Assembly (NCBI GenBank): GCA_947482805.1
Contig: CANKLK010000062.1
Coordinates: forward strand, 1-11,584
DNA length: 11,584 nt
Direction: 5' to 3'
Origin: Flavobacteriaceae bacterium
GTDB taxonomy: Bacteria; Bacteroidota; Bacteroidia; Flavobacteriales; Flavobacteriaceae
The notes under the pieces were generated by a model that saw only the letters and a program-made list of their open reading frames with translations, had not been told where the DNA came from and did not search any database. Position numbers and translations under genes: made by a program. This document shows positions 6,730-11,584 of the stretch, piece by piece (position 1 is the first letter of the stretch; every line of letters begins with the position of its first letter).

Positions 6730-8253
6730 ATGAATGAAACTACAGTAAAAACAGGACATCCAAAAGGATTATACTTCCTTTTCTTCACCGAAATGTGGGA
6801 ACGATTTAGTTATTATGGAATGAGAGCCATTTTCATCCTATTTATGACAAAAGTACTATTAATGAAAGATGCTGATGCATCTGAAATTTATGGAAGTTAC
6901 ACTGGTTTAGTTTATTTAACACCACTTTTAGGAGGATATCTTTGTGATAAATTCCTTGGAAACAGAAGAAGTATTGTAATAGGCGGATTGCTAATGGCAA
7001 TTGGTCAGTTTTTTATGTTTTTCAGTGCTTCTGCTGGAGCTAATGGTGGAGTTTCATTGATGTGGATGGGATTGACAGCTATTATTATAGGAAATGGTTT
7101 CTTTAAACCAAACATTTCAACCATGGTTGGGCAATTATATCCTGCTAATGACAGAAGAATTGATAGCGCCTTTACTATTTTCTATATGGGAATAAATTTA
7201 GGAGCATTCTTCTCGCCTTTAGTTTGTGGTTCTATGGATTTTAAATGGGGATTTTTAGCCGCTGGAATAGGAATGTTAATAGGTCTTGTTGCGTTTGTTC
7301 TAGGTCAAAAAAAATACTTGATTTCTGAAGAAGGAAAGCACATTGGTTTACCAGTAAAAAGTTTAAATATACAAAGCATTGGGATGATTGTAGGATCAAT
7401 TGCAATTATCTTCTTTATGTTAAATTTCAAACAAATTGTTGGTAGCGATGTAGATGTTATCAGTTACTTTATTTATGGTTCGATGGTGGCAATGCCCATA
7501 TTGATTTTTAGTGATAAAAGTTTGTCTAAAATAGAAACCCAAAGAATAACCGTAATTTTTATCTTGGCTTTTTTCGTTATTTTCTTTTGGGGAGCCTTTG
7601 AACAAGCAGGAGCTTCTTTAACCTTATTTGCTGATAGACAAACAGAAAGAACACTTTTTGGTTGGGAAATGCCGGCGTCTTATTTTCAATCGGTAAATCC
7701 ATTAGCAGTTATTGCATTGGCACCAATTATGACTATTGTTTGGGGATTTTTATATGCAAGAAAATTAGAGCCATCATCACCTAAAAAAATGGCAATTGGA
7801 TTAGGATTAGTAGCAATGGGATATGTTGTAATAGCAATAGCTGTAAAAGGTTTAGGTTTAGGAGATAAAGTGTCAATGTGGTGGTTAATTGGTTTATATG
7901 TGATTCATACAATCGGTGAATTATGCTTATCGCCAATCGGATTATCAATGGTTTCTAAATTAGCACCATTACGTTTGTCTTCTTTAATGATGGGAACATG
8001 GTTTTTAGCAAATGCAGCGGCTAATAAATTTGCCGGAACATTAAGTGCTTTAATTCCAGGTGGCGAAGACGGAACTGGTGGTTCAACTCATTTTTTAGGA
8101 TTTGAAATCACAAACCTTTATGAGTTTTTTGTGTTATTTATTATTATGTCCGGAACTGCCGCGGCTATATTATTTGTCTTAAGTTCTTGGCTTGAAAAAA
8201 GAATGCATAATGACCATGTTGAAGGAGTTGATTTAGAAGTTGAAAACAGATAA
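6730..8253 (+). CDS. POT/PTR2-family proton-coupled di/tripeptide transporter, paralogue 1 (canonical)
   Basis: This 507-residue inner-membrane protein belongs to the POT family (major facilitator fold, about 14 hydrophobic segments), which imports di- and tripeptides with protons. All key residues are present: E21xxE24R25 in TEMWERFSYYG, Arg32 in the following GMRA, Lys127 in GNGFFKPN, the PTR2 signature FYMGINLGAF (151-160), Glu291 in FWGAFEQ of TM7 and Glu397 in GELCLSP of TM10. By comparison with the Streptococcus thermophilus homologue, Arg32-Glu291 and Lys127-Glu397 should form the gating salt bridges. The loop after TM7 is short. The gene follows the dipeptidyl peptidase by 20 nt and is followed by an intrinsic terminator, so the pair may form the main transcript. 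The specific peptides carried cannot be read from the sequence. Confidence 0.95.
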   Translation: MNETTVKTGHPKGLYFLFFTEMWERFSYYGMRAIFILFMTKVLLMKDADASEIYGSYTGLVYLTPLLGGYLCDKFLGNRRSIVIGGLLMAIGQFFMFFSASAGANGGVSLMWMGLTAIIIGNGFFKPNISTMVGQLYPANDRRIDSAFTIFYMGINLGAFFSPLVCGSMDFKWGFLAAGIGMLIGLVAFVLGQKKYLISEEGKHIGLPVKSLNIQSIGMIVGSIAIIFFMLNFKQIVGSDVDVISYFIYGSMVAMPILIFSDKSLSKIETQRITVIFILAFFVIFFWGAFEQAGASLTLFADRQTERTLFGWEMPASYFQSVNPLAVIALAPIMTIVWGFLYARKLEPSSPKKMAIGLGLVAMGYVVIAIAVKGLGLGDKVSMWWLIGLYVIHTIGELCLSPIGLSMVSKLAPLRLSSLMMGTWFLANAAANKFAGTLSALIPGGEDGTGGSTHFLGFEITNLYEFFVLFIIMSGTAAAILFVLSSWLEKRMHNDHVEGVDLEVENR

Positions 8254-8282
8254 ACTCTTTTAAAAATATTTTTATATCTTTC

Positions 8283-8311
8283 AAACCTCCAATATTTCTT
8301 GGAGGTTTTTT
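8283..8311 (+). terminator. Intrinsic terminator between the first and second POT genes
   Basis: AAACCTCCAA (8283-8292) pairs perfectly with TTGGAGGTTT (8299-8308) around a 6-nt loop, and the T-run covers 8306-8311. It lies 30 nt after the stop of the first transporter and 17 nt before the start of the second. The sequence is nearly symmetric but the T-run favours the plus strand. Confidence 0.85.
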
Positions 8312-8328
8312 ATTTAAACTAATAAATT

Positions 8329-9987
8329 ATGTGGAAAAGTCACCCAAAAGCACTACCTTATTTATTTTTATCTGAAATGTGGGAACGTTTTGGTTATTAT
8401 TTAATGATCGGAATTTTTACATTATATCTCAAAGATGTTGAAGCTGGTTTTGCAATGACCGAAAAAGAAGCTTCCGATTTATACGGAACTTTTATCGCTT
8501 TAGTATTCTTAACACCATTTATTGGTGGTTTGGTTGCTGATCGATATTTGGGATATAAAAAATCAATTGTTCTTGGTGGATTGATGATGGGAGCCGGTTA
8601 TTTCATGATGGGAATACATGATATTGTGATGCTCTATGTTGCCATGACATTAGTAATTGTAGGAAATGGATTTTTCAAACCTAATATTTCTACACTTTTA
8701 GGTAATTTCTACAATGACGACCAATACAAAGAAAAGAAAGACGAAGGATACAATATTTTCTATATGGGAATTAATGTAGGTGCTTTTATTTGTAATTTCT
8801 TTGGTGCTGCATTGCAAATTCTTTTGGGTTGGCATTATGCATTTATGGCAGCTGGAGTAGGAATGTTTATAGGGGTTATTGTTTTTTTAATTGGAACAAA
8901 ACACTATGGTGATAAAACCGAAAAGAAAGGAATTCAAGAAGGCGATATGCCATTTTCTAAAATTGTATTGTATATTTTAGTTCCATCCGTTGTTTTTGGA
9001 GTAATTGGTTGGTTGATAAAAGGAGTTCAATCGGATATTAATTTGGATAGTGCCATTTTTGGTTCTGATAGCACCGATGCTTTTATTTTTGCATGTCTTC
9101 CAGTTATTTACTTTTATGGAAGTTTGTATTTCAAAGCAAAAGTTGAGGATAAAAGGCAAATAGGCGCTTTACTTTCCATTTTTGCCGTAGTGATTTTATT
9201 TTGGGCAGTATTTAAATTAAACGGTTCTGCTTTAAATACTTGGGCAGATAGATATACCGATAGAGAAGTAACGGGAACTACTAAAACAGTGTTTTCAACA
9301 TTAGTACAATCAAAAGAAATCGAATTCAAAAAAGCAGAAACAGAATTATATGACGAAAAATTTCGCCTTCAAAAAGAAAATGGCGAGGTAAAAAAAGTAG
9401 TCGATTATCCTATTTACTTCAGAAATGCCTCAAAAGAGACATTACCCCAAGAAGGAAATACCATTAGCGTATGGGTAACAAGTTTAAGTCAATCTATCAA
9501 TCCGGGTTGGGTTATTATTTTAACACCATTGGTTGTTGCGTTTTTCACTTACTTAAGAAGCAGAAAAAAGGAGCCATCAACACCAACCAAAATCGCTTTC
9601 GGGTTATTAATTTCGGCATTATCCGTTCTGGTAATGGTTGCGGCAGTGCATATTGGAAATAATGGCACCGAGAAAGTATCCGTTTGGTGGTTGGTAGCTA
9701 ATTATGGTGTAATAACGATTGGAGAGTTATTTTTAAGTCCAATGGGATTGTCTATTGTATCCAAATTATCTCCTAAAAATATAACGGCATTAATGATGGG
9801 CGGCTGGTTTTTAGCAACATCTATCGGAAATAAATTATCGGGAGTATTAGCCAGTATGTGGGATACTTATGACGACAAAGCCAATTTCTTTTGGGTTAAC
9901 TTTGGTTTATTGCTATTTGCGACAGTTTTAATGTTTGCTTTAGTAAAAAATCTAAATAAAGTAATGAAAGACCACGGAATAAATTAA
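8329..9987 (+). CDS. POT-family transporter, paralogue 2, atypical TM1/TM7 residues and extra periplasmic loop
   Basis: This 552-residue protein is a POT-family transporter by SEMWERFGYY (E16, E19, R20), GNGFFKPN with Lys117, the PTR2 signature FYMGINVGAF (144-153) and Glu466 in GELFLSP. Two conserved charges are changed. The Arg of GMRA in TM1 is Ile27 (LMIG), and the TM7 Glu is Lys296 (FWAVFKLNG). These two residues pair in canonical POTs, and both sister genes here keep them. After TM7 (about 310-385) lies a charged stretch about 63 residues longer than in paralogue 1; by MFS topology it should face the periplasm. The frame is intact and the sequence well conserved elsewhere, so it is not a pseudogene; substrate or coupling probably differs (inference). 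The only upstream promoter candidates are poor, and a terminator precedes it. It shares a 2-nt gap with paralogue 3, so those two are cotranscribed. Confidence 0.93.
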   Translation: MWKSHPKALPYLFLSEMWERFGYYLMIGIFTLYLKDVEAGFAMTEKEASDLYGTFIALVFLTPFIGGLVADRYLGYKKSIVLGGLMMGAGYFMMGIHDIVMLYVAMTLVIVGNGFFKPNISTLLGNFYNDDQYKEKKDEGYNIFYMGINVGAFICNFFGAALQILLGWHYAFMAAGVGMFIGVIVFLIGTKHYGDKTEKKGIQEGDMPFSKIVLYILVPSVVFGVIGWLIKGVQSDINLDSAIFGSDSTDAFIFACLPVIYFYGSLYFKAKVEDKRQIGALLSIFAVVILFWAVFKLNGSALNTWADRYTDREVTGTTKTVFSTLVQSKEIEFKKAETELYDEKFRLQKENGEVKKVVDYPIYFRNASKETLPQEGNTISVWVTSLSQSINPGWVIILTPLVVAFFTYLRSRKKEPSTPTKIAFGLLISALSVLVMVAAVHIGNNGTEKVSVWWLVANYGVITIGELFLSPMGLSIVSKLSPKNITALMMGGWFLATSIGNKLSGVLASMWDTYDDKANFFWVNFGLLLFATVLMFALVKNLNKVMKDHGIN

Positions 9988-9989
9988 TT

Positions 9990-11501
9990 ATGGAAACGAA
10001 TCAATCAATAGAACAAATACAAGATTTCAAAAGTAAATACCCAAAACAACTTTGGTATTTATTCTTCTCAGAAATGTGGGAACGTTTCAGTTTTTACGGA
10101 ATGCGAGGAATGTTGGCCGTATTTATGGTGAGTCAACTCAAGATGGATGAAACCACTGCTAATTTGCAATATGGTGCTACACAAGCATGGGTGTATGCCT
10201 TTACATTTATTGGCGGTTTGTTTGCTGATAAAATTTTAGGTTTAAGAAAGTCACTTTTTTGGGGTGGTATTTTGATGATTATTGGAAGTATCATTTTGGC
10301 GGTTAGTCCGAAAGAGTTATTTTTTACAGGCATAGGTTTCTCCATTGTAGGCACAGGATTTTTTAAACCTAATATTTCTTCGATGGTTGGGCAATTATAT
10401 AAAGATGGCGATGTGAGACGCGATGCTGGTTTTTCTTTGTTTTATGCCGGAATAAATCTTGGAGCTTTACTTGGGGGTTATGTCTGTATTGCAGTAGCCA
10501 ATGGAACGCTTTGGTCAGGATTCGTTCCAGAAAACATGAGATGGAATTATGCCTTTGGTTTTGCGGCTGTAGTAATGATTATTAGTTTGCTAACCTTTAC
10601 ACAAACACAAAAAAGTTTGGGTGAAATAGGATTGTCTCCTTTAGTTACTGTTGAAAAATCAAAGAGAAAAATATATGAAGTATTAACCTATATAGGATCA
10701 TTAGCTTTAATCCCAATCATTATTTTGATGGTAGCTAATACGGTTTATACGGATTATTTTATGATGATAATTGGTCCAGCATCCATTCTATATTTGTTTT
10801 ATGAGATGCGAAATTTCTCGGCTGTTGAAAACAAAAAATTGTTCGCGGCTTTAGTATTTATAATTTTTTCTATATTTTTTTGGGCATTTTATGAGCAAAG
10901 TGGTGGCTCTTTAAGTTTGTTTGCTGCCAATAATTTACATAATAATTTGTTGGGAGTTGAACTAGATCCAAATGGAGTAAACAACTCATCCGGAGCATTA
11001 TTTGTTATCATATTTGCAGGATTGCTAGGGGTTTTATGGATTTGGATGGCTAAGAAAAAAATTGAGCCCAATACAGTTGTAAAATTTGGCTTAGGATTTT
11101 TGTTTTTAGCTGCTGGTTTTTGGATATTTTATTATACAAAATTCTTTGCTAGTGCTGACGGAAAGACATCATTAAATTTATTTACTTTCGGATGGTTTGT
11201 CATCACTTTTGGAGAACTGTGTTTATCACCCATTGGGATGAGTGCCATGACCAAATTATCGCCACAAAAACTACAAGCGGTAATAATGGGAATGTGGTTT
11301 TTAGCTAGCGCATATGGACAATATTTTGCAGGGTTATTAGGAGCCAATATTGCGGAAGCTTCTGAAAACTCCTCTAATCTTGAAAAATTGAATACGTATG
11401 CTGATGGCTATGAACAATTAGCCATTTATGCGCTTATCGCTGGTATTCTATTAATTATTATCTCTCCATTTGTTAAAAAATTAATGCAAGATGTAAGATA
11501 G
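9990..11501 (+). CDS. POT-family proton-coupled di/tripeptide transporter, paralogue 3
   Basis: This 503-residue inner-membrane protein is a third POT member. It has SEMWERFSFYG (E28, E31, R32), Arg39 in GMRG, Lys127 in GTGFFKPN, the PTR2 signature FYAGINLGAL (151-160), Glu302 in FYEQSGGS of TM7 and Glu409 in GELCLSP, so both gating charge pairs of the family are kept. Its N-terminal tail is about 20 residues and hydrophilic, longer than in paralogue 2. TM1 has Phe35-Tyr36 where the others have Tyr-Tyr. The start ATG lies 2 nt after the stop of paralogue 2, which implies one mRNA and probably coupled translation. The three proteins differ at many positions, so they are old paralogues rather than a recent duplication. 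No terminator is visible after the stop before the next promoter. Substrate preference is unknown. Confidence 0.94.
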   Translation: METNQSIEQIQDFKSKYPKQLWYLFFSEMWERFSFYGMRGMLAVFMVSQLKMDETTANLQYGATQAWVYAFTFIGGLFADKILGLRKSLFWGGILMIIGSIILAVSPKELFFTGIGFSIVGTGFFKPNISSMVGQLYKDGDVRRDAGFSLFYAGINLGALLGGYVCIAVANGTLWSGFVPENMRWNYAFGFAAVVMIISLLTFTQTQKSLGEIGLSPLVTVEKSKRKIYEVLTYIGSLALIPIIILMVANTVYTDYFMMIIGPASILYLFYEMRNFSAVENKKLFAALVFIIFSIFFWAFYEQSGGSLSLFAANNLHNNLLGVELDPNGVNNSSGALFVIIFAGLLGVLWIWMAKKKIEPNTVVKFGLGFLFLAAGFWIFYYTKFFASADGKTSLNLFTFGWFVITFGELCLSPIGMSAMTKLSPQKLQAVIMGMWFLASAYGQYFAGLLGANIAEASENSSNLEKLNTYADGYEQLAIYALIAGILLIIISPFVKKLMQDVR

Positions 11502-11528
11502 TCGATATTTAATTGGTATTCTTTTTGT

Positions 11529-11536
11529 TATATTTG
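11529..11536 (+). promoter_or_regulatory. Candidate -7 promoter element before the last gene
   Basis: TATATTTG is a perfect match to TAnnTTTG and lies 18 nt before an ATG. The -33 side is poor: the nearest TTG (11513-11515) is only 13 nt upstream. It suggests the next gene is transcribed apart from the transporters. Confidence 0.5.
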
Positions 11537-11554
11537 AAAAAAAAATTTAAAACG

Positions 11555-11584
11555 ATGAAAAAAATAGTAATTACTTTATTTCTA
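11555..11584 (+). CDS. Start of an exported protein, cut by the window edge
   Basis: An ATG at 11555 opens a frame that reads M-K-K-I-V-I-T-L-F-L before the window ends. Two lysines followed by a hydrophobic run are the usual beginning of a signal peptide, and a good -7 element lies just upstream. Nothing can be said about its function from ten codons. Confidence 0.55.
   Translation, partial: MKKIVITLFL

Noticed and set aside
8329..9987. Second POT gene as a decaying pseudogene
   Set aside because: The frame is intact over 552 codons, most family motifs are conserved, and the unusual residues look coordinated rather than random.

Overview
The window looks like a piece of a Flavobacteriaceae chromosome, most likely Flavobacterium or a close relative. 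Four things point there. The DNA is AT-rich. Good Shine-Dalgarno sites are missing in front of clear genes. Several genes and the tRNA carry the Bacteroidetes-type promoter element TAnnTTTG. The proteins have typical flavobacterial forms, with short signal peptides ending in an Ala-Gln or nearby site, a type III pantothenate kinase next to an outer-membrane barrel gene, and an S9 dipeptidyl peptidase next to several POT transporters. This assignment is inference from these features; no database search was made.

Left part (1-2467), minus strand: an apparent operon reads leftward, coaX (CoA biosynthesis), then an outer-membrane beta-barrel protein overlapping it by 8 nt, then after 11 nt an exported repeat-type protein that runs off the left edge. 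Divergent from coaX is a tRNA-Phe(GAA) gene with a near-ideal promoter and a strong intrinsic terminator.

Middle (2653-4540): an AT-rich gap of about 400 nt without a convincing gene holds a short tandem repeat, a hairpin and a promoter. It leads into an orphan signalling gene whose product has a degenerate receiver domain, a GAF domain and a histidine-bearing dimerisation helix pair, but no ATP-binding kinase domain.

Right part (4541-11501), plus strand: a peptide-use cluster. A secreted dipeptidyl peptidase IV, which should release dipeptides in the periplasm, is followed by three different POT-family proton-coupled peptide transporters, which should bring them into the cell. An intrinsic terminator sits between the first and second transporter, so the cluster may be expressed in two tiers. 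The second transporter is unusual: both partners of a conserved TM1-TM7 salt bridge are replaced and it carries about 63 extra residues after TM7. The window ends just after the start of another exported-protein gene with its own promoter.

Most of the window is ordinary accessory and housekeeping content. I saw no CRISPR array, insertion sequence, prophage gene or clearly new multi-gene system. The most interesting items are the atypical second POT transporter and the kinase-less histidine protein.
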